DNA of 64,000 nt from JAIBJN01 sp963775505. GTDB lineage: Bacteria; Actinomycetota; Thermoleophilia; Gaiellales; Gaiellaceae. The notes below the pieces were generated by a model. That model was not told where the DNA came from and did no database searches. It saw nothing but the letters and a program-made list of their open reading frames with translations. The stretch is from contig CAVZIL010000004.1 of NCBI GenBank assembly GCA_963775505.1, forward strand, positions 186,001 through 250,000. The letters are read 5' to 3'. Below are positions 24,575-33,066 of this stretch, in pieces; the first letter of the stretch is position 1, and the number at the start of each line of letters is the position of its first letter. A program made the position numbers and the translations under genes.

Positions 24575-25984
24575 ATGCGCGGACGGCGTAGCGTCGCGCT
24601 CCTCTGCCTGGGGCTCGTGGTCGTGGCCGTCGCAGGAACCCCCGCCGGGGCTCACATGAGCACGAACGTCAGCCACGTCTGGACGAAGCACATGAAGCCG
24701 CTCGCGCTGAAGCTCTTCTACACGAAGAGCCAGTCGGACGCGCGCTACTACACGAAGACACAGGCGGACGCCCGCTACTACACGACCTCGGCGGCCGACG
24801 CGCTCTTCGCGCTCAAGGGCGAGACCTCGGAGAGCGGGCTCCAGGCCTACTGCTCCCGGGCGAGCGCGAGCCCGCGCTCCTTCCCCGCGGAGGCATGCGG
24901 AGCGCCGCTCGTCGTCACGCTCGACTCGACGGGGACCGTCGGCGACCACACCTCCGTGGCCATCGGCGTCGACGGGCTTCCGGTCGTCGGCTACCGGGAT
25001 GCCACGGGCGGCGACCTCAACGCCGACCTGAAGATCCTGCACTGCGGCAACGAGACCTGTACGGCCGGGAACCAGGCGACGACGGTCGACGCCCCGGGAG
25101 GCGTCGGCACGGACACGTCGCTGGCGATCGGCGCGGACGGCCTGCCGATCGTGAGCTACAAGGACGTGACGAACTTCGACCTCAAGGTCCTCCACTGCGG
25201 CAACGTCGCGTGCACGAGCGGCAACCAGGCGACCTCGGTCGACACGGGCCCCGCCAACGTCGGCTCTGACACGTCGCTCGCGATCGGCGCGGACGGGCTC
25301 CCGATCGTGAGCTACGTGGACGTCACCAACGGCGACCTCAAGGTCCTCCACTGCGGCAACGCCGACTGCACCTCGGGGAACCAGATCAACGTCGCCGACA
25401 CCGGCCCCGTCGGCTCGGACACGGACACCTCGCTCGCGATCGGAGCGGACGGGGCGCCCGTGATCAGCTACTACGACTTCGACGACGGGGATCTCGTGGT
25501 CCTCCATTGCGGCGACGCCGAATGCGGCTCCGGCAACGTCGCCACCGTGGTCGAGACCGACCAGTGGGTCGGCGACTTCAGCTCGCTGACGATCGGAACG
25601 GACGGGCTGCCCGTCGTCGGCTACCGCGACGGCACGGACGGCGACCTCAAGGTCGTCCACTGCGGCGAGGCGGCCTGCGCCACGGGCAACGTGATCACGC
25701 CCGTCGACACGACGGCCGACCCGCTCGGCTACGACACGTCGATCGCCATCGGCGCGAACGGCTTCCCCGTGGTCAGCTACTTCGACGGGGCGACGAACGA
25801 CCTCAAGGTGCTGCGCTGCGGGAACGCGGCCTGCACCTCCGGGAACGAGGCCGAGGCGCTCGACACCGCCGGCAACGTCGGCCGGCACACCTCCATCGCG
25901 CTCGGCGCGGACGGCCTGCCCGTGGTGACGTACTTCGACGTCACCAACGGCGACCTCAAGCTCGCCCGCCCGGCAGTCTCGTAG
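24575..25984 (+). CDS. Secreted seven-repeat beta-propeller-like protein
   Basis: A 469-residue exported protein. After a signal peptide (VALLCLGLVVVAVAGTPAGA) come short YTKSQSDARYY / YTKTQADARYY repeats of the kind seen in trimeric fibre proteins. Then about seven repeats of ~50 residues follow, each with the core DTSLAIGADGLPIVSY, DLKVLHCGN and a second Cys shortly after. The last repeat stops mid-blade, and the segment before the first (ACGAPLVVTLDSTGT) supplies the missing half, as in ring closure of a seven-bladed propeller. It is 12 bases after the pilX-like gene and inside the pilus operon, suggesting a pilus-borne or surface adhesin. Confidence 0.82.
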   Translation: MRGRRSVALLCLGLVVVAVAGTPAGAHMSTNVSHVWTKHMKPLALKLFYTKSQSDARYYTKTQADARYYTTSAADALFALKGETSESGLQAYCSRASASPRSFPAEACGAPLVVTLDSTGTVGDHTSVAIGVDGLPVVGYRDATGGDLNADLKILHCGNETCTAGNQATTVDAPGGVGTDTSLAIGADGLPIVSYKDVTNFDLKVLHCGNVACTSGNQATSVDTGPANVGSDTSLAIGADGLPIVSYVDVTNGDLKVLHCGNADCTSGNQINVADTGPVGSDTDTSLAIGADGAPVISYYDFDDGDLVVLHCGDAECGSGNVATVVETDQWVGDFSSLTIGTDGLPVVGYRDGTDGDLKVVHCGEAACATGNVITPVDTTADPLGYDTSIAIGANGFPVVSYFDGATNDLKVLRCGNAACTSGNEAEALDTAGNVGRHTSIALGADGLPVVTYFDVTNGDLKLARPAVS

Positions 25985-26035
25985 CCCTTTCAGATTCTCA
26001 AGCGGGCGCCGCCGGGCGCCGATACCGGTGAGGAG

Positions 26036-26794
26036 ATGAACCTCGCCCTGGCCGTCGTCGTCGTTCCGCCTGCGCTCGCCCTGGGGAGCTTCCTGAACGT
26101 CGTCGCCGCGCGGTTGCCCGAGGGCCGCTCGCTCGTGCACCCGCCATCCGCCTGCGGGGCATGCGGGGTGCAGATCGCGTGGCGGGACAACGTCCCCGTT
26201 GTCTCGTACCTGCTGCTGCGGGGGCGCTGCCGGGGCTGCGGCGCGCGCATCGGCCTCCGCTACCTCGCGGTCGAGCTCCTGACCGCGTTCCTCGTCACCG
26301 CCTGCTTCCTGTCGTTCGGTCTGACCGCCGACGCGTTCCTGGCGGCGTTCTTCTGCGCCACGCTCGTCGTCCTCTCCGCGATCGACTTCGAGCGCCGCAT
26401 CCTCCCGGACAAGATCGTGCTGCCTTCCGCTGGCATCGTCCTCACTGCCCAGCTCGTCCTTCACCCGGACCAGTGGCTCGAGTGGATCCTGGCGCCGCTC
26501 GGAGCCGCCCTCTTCCTCTTCGCCGCCCTGCTCGCCTATCCAAAGGGAATGGGCATGGGCGACGTCAAGCTCTGCCTCCTCCTCGGCGCGATGCTCGGCA
26601 AGCTCGTGCTCGTCGCGCTCATGGTCGGCATGGTCTCGGCGCTCGTGCCGGCCGTCGTGCTGCTGGCCCGCCACGGCGCGGCCGCCCGCAAGATGGCGAT
26701 CCCGTTCGGCCCCTTCCTCGCCTTCGGCGCCGTCGTCGCGCTCTTCTTCGGAGGCGCGCTCCTCGACGCCTACCTGAGCGGCAGCGGGCTCTAG
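26036..26794 (+). CDS. pilD: Type IV prepilin peptidase / methyltransferase PilD
   Basis: A 252-residue membrane aspartyl protease (A24) that removes the prepilin leader and methylates the new N-terminus. The N-terminal loop has GSFLNVVAARLPEGRS and two Cys-x2-Cys pairs (CGACG and CRGCG) for zinc. The catalytic Asp residues are in LSAIDFERRILPD and GMGMGDVKL, after which come several hydrophobic helices. All features of the full-length enzyme are present. It should process every pilin-like protein in this window. Confidence 0.95.
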   Translation: MNLALAVVVVPPALALGSFLNVVAARLPEGRSLVHPPSACGACGVQIAWRDNVPVVSYLLLRGRCRGCGARIGLRYLAVELLTAFLVTACFLSFGLTADAFLAAFFCATLVVLSAIDFERRILPDKIVLPSAGIVLTAQLVLHPDQWLEWILAPLGAALFLFAALLAYPKGMGMGDVKLCLLLGAMLGKLVLVALMVGMVSALVPAVVLLARHGAAARKMAIPFGPFLAFGAVVALFFGGALLDAYLSGSGL

Positions 26795-26850
26795 TCTGCC
26801 CGCGTAATCCCCTCTCTTGGGGATCAAGCTCGCGCGGCCGATAACCCACT

Positions 26851-28698
26851 GTGATGGAGTTCGACGAGCTTCAACCGCTGCGACGGGGCGGCGCGGGCGA
26901 CGACGAGCAAACGCCGCCGAGCGCCGAGCCCGAGTATCCGCCCGGCGCGGGAATCTCGGGCGGCGCGATCACGCAGCTCGTCGCCGACCTGATCGAGACG
27001 ACCGGCCTGGTCCCCCTCGACAGGCTCTCCCTGGCGCGCTCCCGGGCGGGCACCGGGTCGCTCGCGCAGGCGATCATGGACGAGGGCCTGACGCCGAGCT
27101 CGGAGCTCCTCCTGCCCGGGCCCCGAACGGGAGCGCAGGCCGAGACCAACGAGGCGCGGGAGCTCGCCGAGCGCCACCATCTGCCGTACGTCGACCTCTC
27201 GACCGGCGTCCAGAAGCTCGCCGCCGAGTCGATCCCCGCTCACGTGCTCAAGCGGGCTGATGCGATTCCGTACCAGATCGCGGGCGACCGACTCCTCATC
27301 GCGGTCGCCGACCCCACGAACGTCCAGGCCATCGACGAGCTGAGGCTCGCCACGCGCTACACGCTCGAGATCGGCGTCGCTCCCAGGGAGGAGATCGAGC
27401 TCGAGCTCAAGCGCCTCGAGCGGGCGTCCGAGGCGTGGGAGCGCGCCGCGCTCGTCGAGGAGGAGTTCGACCTCGCCGAGGAGGAAGAGGAGGGCGACGA
27501 CCTCGAGGCGGAAGACGGCGTCTCGGACGCCCCGCTCGTCCGCCTCGTCAACTCGATCATCCTCCAGGCGGCGGAGGACGGGGCGAGCGATATCCACTTC
27601 GACCCCCAGGACGACGCCCTCGTCGTCCGCTCGCGGGTGGACGGCGTCCTGCACGAGCTCCAGCGCATCCCCAAGCGGCTCGCGCCCGGAGTCACCACCC
27701 GACTCAAGGTGCTGGCGAAGCTCGACATCGCCGAGCGCCGGAAGCCGCAGGACGGGCGCATCTCCCTGAACGCGAAGGCGGCCGGCCGCCTCCTCGATAT
27801 CCGCGTCGCCGTCCTGCCGACGGTCGAGGGCGAGGGCGTCGTCATGCGCCTCCTCGACAAGTCGAAGCGGCCGCCCACCCTGGCCGAGCTCGGCCTCTCC
27901 GACGAGATGCGGGACGTCTTCGAGGAGATCGTCGTGAAGCCGACGGGAGCGCTGCTCGTCACCGGGCCGACCGGCTCCGGTAAGTCGACGACGCTCTACG
28001 CGTCGCTCAACGAGATCAACCGCCCCGAGATCAACATCATCACCGTCGAGGACCCGGTCGAGTACCGCCTCGCCGGCCTGAACCAGGTGCAGGTGAACCT
28101 GCGGGCGGGCATGACCTTCTCGGCGGCGCTGCGCTCGATTCTCCGCTCCGACCCCGACGTCGTCATGGTCGGGGAGATCCGCGATGCCGAGACGGCGAAG
28201 ATGGCGATCGAGGCCGCCCTGACAGGTCACTTCGTCCTCTCGACGCTGCACACGAACGACGCGCCGAGCGCGCTGACGCGGCTGAACGAGATGGGCGTCG
28301 AGCCGTTCCTGACGGGCTCGGCGGTCACCGCGGTGCTGGCGCAGCGGCTCGCGAGGAAGCTCTGCACGCACTGCTGCGAGATGTACATGGCCACCCGGGA
28401 GGAGATGCTCGAGGCGCGCTTCAGCGCCGAGCAGGCCGCCTCCGCCGACGGGGTCGCCCTCTACCGCAAGCGCGGCTGCCCGCGCTGCAACCAGACTGGC
28501 TACAAGGGCCGGATCGGCATCTACCAGCTGATGGTCATGAACGAGGACATCAGCCGGCTCGCCGCGCAGCACGCGAGCCGCGAGGAGCTCGAGCGCGCCG
28601 CCCTTACGGCGGGCATGAACACGCTCTGGGACGACGGCCTTTCCAAGGTCGTCTCCGGGCTGACCTCGCTGGAAGAGCTCGCGCGCGTTCTCGTCTAG
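26851..28698 (+). CDS. pilB: Type IV pilus extension ATPase PilB/GspE
   Basis: A 615-residue assembly ATPase. An N-terminal GspE_N-like domain is at about residues 100-185 (HHLPYVDLSTGVQKLAAESI), an acidic linker follows (EEEFDLAEEEEEGDD), then the ATPase: DGASDIHFDP, Walker A GPTGSGKST at 372-380, TVEDPVEYRL, Walker B DPDVVMVGEIRD and STLHTNDAPSALTRL. A tetracysteine zinc knuckle occurs near the end (LCTHCC ... CPRCN). GTG 26851 or the next codon ATG 26854 may start it. It is the pair to the two PilT proteins, and it ends the left plus-strand part of the locus. Confidence 0.95.
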   Translation: MMEFDELQPLRRGGAGDDEQTPPSAEPEYPPGAGISGGAITQLVADLIETTGLVPLDRLSLARSRAGTGSLAQAIMDEGLTPSSELLLPGPRTGAQAETNEARELAERHHLPYVDLSTGVQKLAAESIPAHVLKRADAIPYQIAGDRLLIAVADPTNVQAIDELRLATRYTLEIGVAPREEIELELKRLERASEAWERAALVEEEFDLAEEEEEGDDLEAEDGVSDAPLVRLVNSIILQAAEDGASDIHFDPQDDALVVRSRVDGVLHELQRIPKRLAPGVTTRLKVLAKLDIAERRKPQDGRISLNAKAAGRLLDIRVAVLPTVEGEGVVMRLLDKSKRPPTLAELGLSDEMRDVFEEIVVKPTGALLVTGPTGSGKSTTLYASLNEINRPEINIITVEDPVEYRLAGLNQVQVNLRAGMTFSAALRSILRSDPDVVMVGEIRDAETAKMAIEAALTGHFVLSTLHTNDAPSALTRLNEMGVEPFLTGSAVTAVLAQRLARKLCTHCCEMYMATREEMLEARFSAEQAASADGVALYRKRGCPRCNQTGYKGRIGIYQLMVMNEDISRLAAQHASREELERAALTAGMNTLWDDGLSKVVSGLTSLEELARVLV

Positions 28699-28714
28699 CG
28701 GTCGAGCTAGACGG

Positions 28715-29929
28715 CTACAGCGAGTCGTCCGGGATGAGCCGGGTGCCGCCGATCTCCGCGGCGATCTGCGTGTACACGCGGGTCAGGTCGCCGGGGTTCG
28801 GGCGGTTGAAGAACGTGTCGGCGTTCGTCGCCATCAGCCGGAGCGCGTCGTAGGCGGTGATGGAAGGAGACTCGAGCGCGCCGGTGTACGACCTGCAGAC
28901 GTTCGCGCCGCCGCCGAGGGCGTCGAGGTCGTAGCCGATCGTGTACACGAGCGTGCCCGTCGCCTTGATCACGCTGGCGGAGCTGACGCCTTGCTGGCAC
29001 GGCTGGCGCCGGTACGGCGAGGTCGTCGAGTAGTAAGTCGGGCCGATGTTGGCGGCGCCGTCGGAGAAGAACACGATCACGTTCTGGACGTCGGGGCGGC
29101 CGCGCGAGCTGTTGAGCTCGGCCTGGGCGTGCTCGATGGCATTCGCGTACGCCGTCGAGCCGCCGCCGTCCTGGCACCTGATCCTCGAGACCAGGGACGA
29201 GGACTCGTTCAGCGCGCCGCCGACCTTGTAGTTGTTCGAGAGCTGCACGATGTTGTACACCGAGGACGTCGAGTTGTAGTTGCTCGTCGCAGGCGTGGAG
29301 CACGACGAGCCTCCGCTGGTCCTGGGCGGGAAGACTCCAAAGCCGATCTTGTGGATCGCCGGGTCCATGTACTGGACGAACTCGAGCAGACCCAGCTTGG
29401 CGTTCTCGAGATCGGTGCACCCTGGATCGCTGCTGCCGTCCGAGAACTGGCACATCGATCCCGTGCGGTCGAGGACGAGCATGATGTCGAGCGGCTTCGA
29501 CGAGCACGGTGAGCACGCCGTCGCCTTCGCCTTGATCGTGAACTGGTCGATGCCGAGCACCTTGGCGAAGATCGTCGGCACGACGGTGGTCTGTTCCACC
29601 ACGACGGTGTTCACAGGGCTGCAAGGAGCGAACGAGAGGCACTTGGTCGTGACGCTCGTGGTGACACCCGGAAGCTTGTTGTTGTCGTTCTTCGCCCCGT
29701 CCTGCCCGCTGTAGTTCATCGCGAAGTTCTGCGCCGCGATTGGATCGGGGAGCTCGAGCGCACCGGCCGTGGCCGCCGCGTCCGCCGAGGCCTGCAGGTG
29801 TCGCTTGGCGAGGTAGGCGCGGCCGACGTCGACGACGAGCGCCGCGCAGCCGAGGAGGACCACCAGGATCACCGCCAGGAACACGAAGACCTGGCCGTTC
29901 TCGTCGTTGCGCCTGATGAGCGTCCTCAT
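28715..29929 (-). CDS. TadG-like protein with vWA domain
   Basis: A 404-residue protein. The N-terminus NGQVFVFLAVILVVLLGCAA is a Tad/TadE-type pseudopilin-like helix, followed by VDVGRAYLAKRHLQASADAA, the TadG signature. A von Willebrand A domain begins at PLDIMLVLDRTGSM, a MIDAS motif (D-x-T/S-x-S) for a divalent metal, and includes GGGSTAYANAIEHAQAEL and NVIVFFSDGAANIG. Many Cys suggest disulfides outside the cell. TadG usually accompanies Flp/Tad pili, not PilB/PilC systems, so here it may be a minor surface component or adhesin. ATG 29927-29929 is chosen because the longer frame adds a basic stretch with no ribosome-binding site. Confidence 0.85.
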   Translation of the reverse strand: MRTLIRRNDENGQVFVFLAVILVVLLGCAALVVDVGRAYLAKRHLQASADAAATAGALELPDPIAAQNFAMNYSGQDGAKNDNNKLPGVTTSVTTKCLSFAPCSPVNTVVVEQTTVVPTIFAKVLGIDQFTIKAKATACSPCSSKPLDIMLVLDRTGSMCQFSDGSSDPGCTDLENAKLGLLEFVQYMDPAIHKIGFGVFPPRTSGGSSCSTPATSNYNSTSSVYNIVQLSNNYKVGGALNESSSLVSRIRCQDGGGSTAYANAIEHAQAELNSSRGRPDVQNVIVFFSDGAANIGPTYYSTTSPYRRQPCQQGVSSASVIKATGTLVYTIGYDLDALGGGANVCRSYTGALESPSITAYDALRLMATNADTFFNRPNPGDLTRVYTQIAAEIGGTRLIPDDSL

Positions 29930-30026
29930 CCGTCGCACTGTGGCCAGAGATCCGGTTTTCGGAAGCCCCCGATGAGGGGATTCGGCCTTTCGAGGCCGGC
30001 GGCGAACCATCGGCCTGAAGCGAGTT

Positions 30027-30281
30027 CTAGGTGACGTCGCAGCCGAGGTACTCGAGGATCGTGATCGTCTCGCGGATGAAGGTGTCAGCCTCGTCGCGCG
30101 TCCCGAAGCGGTACGGCCCGGGTCGGAGCGGCTCCACGCGCAGGCCGCCGACCGGGTAGACCTCGCACTCGACCAGGAAGGCGGTCTGTTCCTCGACGTA
30201 CCGCATGCGCACCAGCTCGCGCCCGTCCTTGCGGGCGGAGCGAAGCGCGAGCTCCTGCGGCTCGTAGGCCGTCTCGCTCAT
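30027..30281 (-). CDS. Small conserved-looking protein of unknown function
   Basis: An 84-residue soluble protein with no motif I recognise. It reads as a mixed alpha/beta fold (TAFLVECEVYP, then PYRFGTRDEADTFIRETITILEYLGCDV). Its ATG overlaps the stop of the upstream thioredoxin-like gene (ATGA), so the two are translationally coupled. Codon use matches the neighbours. Confidence 0.65.
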   Translation of the reverse strand: MSETAYEPQELALRSARKDGRELVRMRYVEEQTAFLVECEVYPVGGLRVEPLRPGPYRFGTRDEADTFIRETITILEYLGCDVT

Positions 30282-31210
30282 TCGAGCGCGTTGGTGACCG
30301 CCTGGGCCACTGTCTTGCGGTCGACGATCCCGGTGAACTCCGAGCGGAGCCTCGGCCCGCGGGTGACGACCAGGACGGTTGGGGAGCTCGTGACCTCGTA
30401 GCCGATCGCGATCGCGGTGACCTGCTTCTCGTTCGTGGCGTCGACCGGGACGAATCCGGCGTTCGTGTCCATGGCCGCTGCGCGCGCCTCACGCAGTGCC
30501 GCCCCGTCGAGGTCGGACTCCGGCAAGTAGAAGACCACGACGACGGCGCGGTACTTCAGGAGCTGCCACTGGAGCGCGGCGGACGCCCTGATCGGCGCCG
30601 AGTCCGTCGGCGAGCTTCTAGCGCACTCGTCAGCGCCCAGCTCGCGGAGCGTGGCGTTGAGCTCCTTCGCCGCGGCCTTGTCCGCGGGCCGTTCCTTCGT
30701 GAGCTGGATCAGCTCGTCGGTGTCCCCGGCCGCAAGGGCTTCGCGCACCTGCTCGGCCCACGCGACCCCCTCGTCCCACACCGCCTGGACGTCCGCGGCG
30801 GCCAGCTGCTGGCCGCTTGGCCAGCCGAGGGCGACGAAGTCCGTCTTGAAGGCTTGCAGGATCTGAGCTGCGGCGGCGAACCATTCCTTTGCCTCGCTCG
30901 GCGACTCGAACCGGCCCAGGTTGTCGATGTCCTGGCGGGCCTGCGCGCAGAGAGCATTCGCCTGCTGCGCCCAGGTCGCGGGGTCGATCTCACCGGCCGT
31001 CAGAGGCGGAGGAGCCGGAACGGGAGCGGGCCCGGTATCAGTGGCGCCCGTGTCCACGGCGCCCGTGTCCATCGCGCCCGAGCTGGTCGGATTGACCGGG
31101 ATCGACTCCGGGGCGGCGGGGCCGCCCATGGCGAACGCGCCGAAGCCCGCGCCGAGAAGTCCCAGCACGGCGACAGGGAGGAGCACGCGGAGTCTCAGCT
31201 GCTGCCGCAT
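30278..31210 (-). CDS. Secreted thioredoxin-like protein with helical N-domain
   Basis: A 310-residue exported or anchored protein. The N-terminus has one hydrophobic helix (RVLLPVAVLGLLGAGFGAFA) and a Pro/Thr-rich spacer with ADTGAVDTGATDTG repeats. A helical domain with conserved Cys (ANALCAQARQDIDNLG and ADECARSS) covers about residues 85-200. The last ~105 residues form a thioredoxin fold (YRAVVVVFYLPESDLDG, ATNEKQVTAIAIGYEVTSSP with the cis-Pro, TVLVV) that has lost the CxxC pair. A redox role is therefore unlikely; a structural or binding use is inferred. Confidence 0.75.
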   Translation of the reverse strand: MRQQLRLRVLLPVAVLGLLGAGFGAFAMGGPAAPESIPVNPTSSGAMDTGAVDTGATDTGPAPVPAPPPLTAGEIDPATWAQQANALCAQARQDIDNLGRFESPSEAKEWFAAAAQILQAFKTDFVALGWPSGQQLAAADVQAVWDEGVAWAEQVREALAAGDTDELIQLTKERPADKAAAKELNATLRELGADECARSSPTDSAPIRASAALQWQLLKYRAVVVVFYLPESDLDGAALREARAAAMDTNAGFVPVDATNEKQVTAIAIGYEVTSSPTVLVVTRGPRLRSEFTGIVDRKTVAQAVTNALE

Positions 31211-31250
31211 TCCACGTTCCCTATCGGCAGTCCAACCACGCCGCTTAGAA

Positions 31251-31278
31251 GAAGAGGCGCGGTTTCCCGCGCCTCTTC
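31251..31278 (-). terminator. Strong hairpin downstream of pilA
   Basis: A perfect 12-base-pair stem, GAAGAGGCGCGG with CCGCGCCTCTTC, and a four-base loop. It lies between the pilA stop and the start of the next minus-strand gene, so it probably limits readthrough from the highly expressed pilin gene or stabilises its mRNA 3' end. No long T run follows. Confidence 0.7.
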
Positions 31279-31299
31279 GCTCCGTCTTCGGTAGCCCGT

Positions 31300-31692
31300 C
31301 TAGCAGGCGCCGGACGTGATGTCCGCCGCCGGGCCGGCCTTCTTGTACGTGGCCTGGCCGACGATGCTCTGGATGCAGTACGACGCGGCCGTCGCACGCA
31401 CGACGTTCACGTTCTTGATGCCCTGGTCGTACGACGCCTTCAGGACCGCGGACGTGAGACCGGAGTAGCCGGTCGCCGTGTGGTCGGCGTAGAACGCCTC
31501 GACGCCGGGGATGGCGGCGCGGACGTTCGCCTGGGCGGCCGACCGCTCCGCGCGGGCGCGGAAGCTGAGGTACGAGGGAATCGCGATCGCGAGCAGGATG
31601 CCGATGATGATGATCACGACGAGGAGCTCGATGAGCGTGAAGCCGCCCTCGGACTCCGAGCGTGAGATCCGGTTCCTGAGCCTCTGAATCAT
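31300..31692 (-). CDS. pilA: Major type IV pilin PilA
   Basis: A 130-residue prepilin. After an 17-residue leader the cleavage/methylation site G-G/F-T-L-I-E-L-L leads into the long helix (LLVVIIIIGILLAIAIPSYL). Glu at +5 is present. The globular head is small, with two Cys (SYCIQS and the final SGAC) that can form the C-terminal disulfide loop of pilins. ATG 31690-31692 is preceded by GGAAGGAG. The gene is transcribed alone, divergent from pilT copy 2, and followed by a strong hairpin, as expected for the main subunit. Confidence 0.94.
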   Translation of the reverse strand: MIQRLRNRISRSESEGGFTLIELLVVIIIIGILLAIAIPSYLSFRARAERSAAQANVRAAIPGVEAFYADHTATGYSGLTSAVLKASYDQGIKNVNVVRATAASYCIQSIVGQATYKKAGPAADITSGAC

Positions 31693-31849
31693 GAGCGGAA
31701 CTCCTTCCTTGAACAAGCGATAGGCGTAGCAGTGGCTCAGGGGGTGGTATCGGCTGTCGGGACCGGGCCGGCGTCCCCTCGTTCGGGGGATTTTCCCCAC
31801 CCCTTTAGTGATGCGGATTCACTGCCGATAGCACCGGTCGGGAGGATCC
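31693..31849. promoter_or_regulatory. Divergent promoter region between pilA and pilT-2
   Basis: 157 bases with no ORF must carry the promoters of pilA and the pilT2-pilMNO operon. A GC hairpin CCCCTCGTTCGGGG is near 31775-31789, followed by ATTTT, and another small stem-loop (GTGA...TCAC) lies just upstream of the GGGAGG ribosome-binding site for pilT2. I could not assign -35/-10 hexamers. Confidence 0.5.
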
Positions 31850-33055
31850 ATGGAACCGACGTTGCAGCCGACTCACGAGCCTGTCCTCGAGCCCGCCGCC
31901 GACCCTGCTGCGGCCGCGCCCGAGCCGCCCGAGCGGCGGACGGCCGGGTCGGTCGACGACCTGCTCGAGCAGGTGGTCGTCCGCAGTGCCTCCGACCTGC
32001 ACGTCACCGTCGGGTCGGAGCCGGTCGTCCGCGTCAACGGCCGTCTCGAGCGGCTGGAGGAGTTCGCGCGCCTCAAGCCCGAGAACACCCAGCAGATGCT
32101 GTACCGGATCCTCTCGACCGAGCAGCAGAAGGTCTTCGAGACGAAGCGTCAGATCGACATCTCCTATTCGATCCCCGGCCTCGCGCGCTTCCGCGTCAAC
32201 GTCTACTTCCAGCGCGAGAGCCTCGGCGCCGCCTTCCGCCTCATCCCCGCCGAGCTGAAGACGATCGAGCAGCTGGGGCTGCCCGCGGTCCTCAAGGACT
32301 TCACGACGAAGCCGCGCGGCCTCGTGCTCGTGACGGGCCCGACGGGCTCCGGAAAGTCGACCACGCTCGCCGCGGTGATCGACGAGATCAATCGCACGCG
32401 CGAGGACCACATCATGACCATCGAGGACCCGATCGAGTTCCTCCATCGGCACAAGCGCTGCATCGTCAACCAGCGCGAGATCGGCCCCGACGCGACGAGC
32501 TTCGCGGAGGCGCTGCGCGGCGCGCTCCGCCAGGACCCCGACGTGATCCTGCTCGGCGAGATGCGCGACCTCGAGACGATCGGGACCGCGCTGACGGCCG
32601 CGGAGACCGGCCACCTGGTGTTTGCCACGCTGCACACGCAGGACGCGCCCTCCACGGTCGATCGGCTCATCGACGTCTTTCCCGCCTCCCAGCAGGAGCA
32701 GATCCGGGTGCAGATCGCGTCGACCCTCCAGGGGATCGTCACGCAGACGCTCCTGCCCACCGCCGACGGCCGCGGGCGCGTCGCGGCGCTCGAGGTCCTG
32801 CTCCCCGACGACGCGGTCCGGAACCTCATTCGCCAGGCGAAGGTGGAGCAGATCTACTCGGTCATGCAGACGAACACGAGCCGGGGCATGCAGACGCTCG
32901 AACAGGCGATGCTCGAGCTTGTCCGCTCCGGGAAGATCACCTCCGAGCTCGCGCTTCAGCGCTCGAGCCGGCCGGACCAGCTCCGGAGCCTCCTCCAGCG
33001 AAACGGGCTCGTCGCCCCCGACCCGGCCGGGAACCTGCGGGTCGCCGGAGCGTAG
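31850..33055 (+). CDS. pilT: Type IV pilus retraction ATPase PilT (copy 2)
   Basis: A 401-residue PilT paralogue. A Pro/Glu/Ala-rich N-terminal extension (about 33 residues) precedes the PAS-like domain SVDDLLEQVVVRSASDLHVT. Walker A GPTGSGKST is at residues 163-171, Walker B is DPDVILLGEMRDLE, and the His box is ATLHTQDAPSTVDRLIDVFP. The extension is absent from copy 1, and the two copies differ throughout, so this is an old duplication. It heads the pilMNO operon and is divergent from pilA. Copy 1 or 2 may play the PilU accessory role. Confidence 0.93.
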   Translation: MEPTLQPTHEPVLEPAADPAAAAPEPPERRTAGSVDDLLEQVVVRSASDLHVTVGSEPVVRVNGRLERLEEFARLKPENTQQMLYRILSTEQQKVFETKRQIDISYSIPGLARFRVNVYFQRESLGAAFRLIPAELKTIEQLGLPAVLKDFTTKPRGLVLVTGPTGSGKSTTLAAVIDEINRTREDHIMTIEDPIEFLHRHKRCIVNQREIGPDATSFAEALRGALRQDPDVILLGEMRDLETIGTALTAAETGHLVFATLHTQDAPSTVDRLIDVFPASQQEQIRVQIASTLQGIVTQTLLPTADGRGRVAALEVLLPDDAVRNLIRQAKVEQIYSVMQTNTSRGMQTLEQAMLELVRSGKITSELALQRSSRPDQLRSLLQRNGLVAPDPAGNLRVAGA

Positions 33056-33066
33056 GGAGCCGGCGC

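Noticed and set aside
28715..30010. Extra 27-residue N-terminus of the TadG-like protein
   Set aside because: It is basic, has no ribosome-binding site, and the conserved TadE-like helix begins normally from the ATG at 29929.
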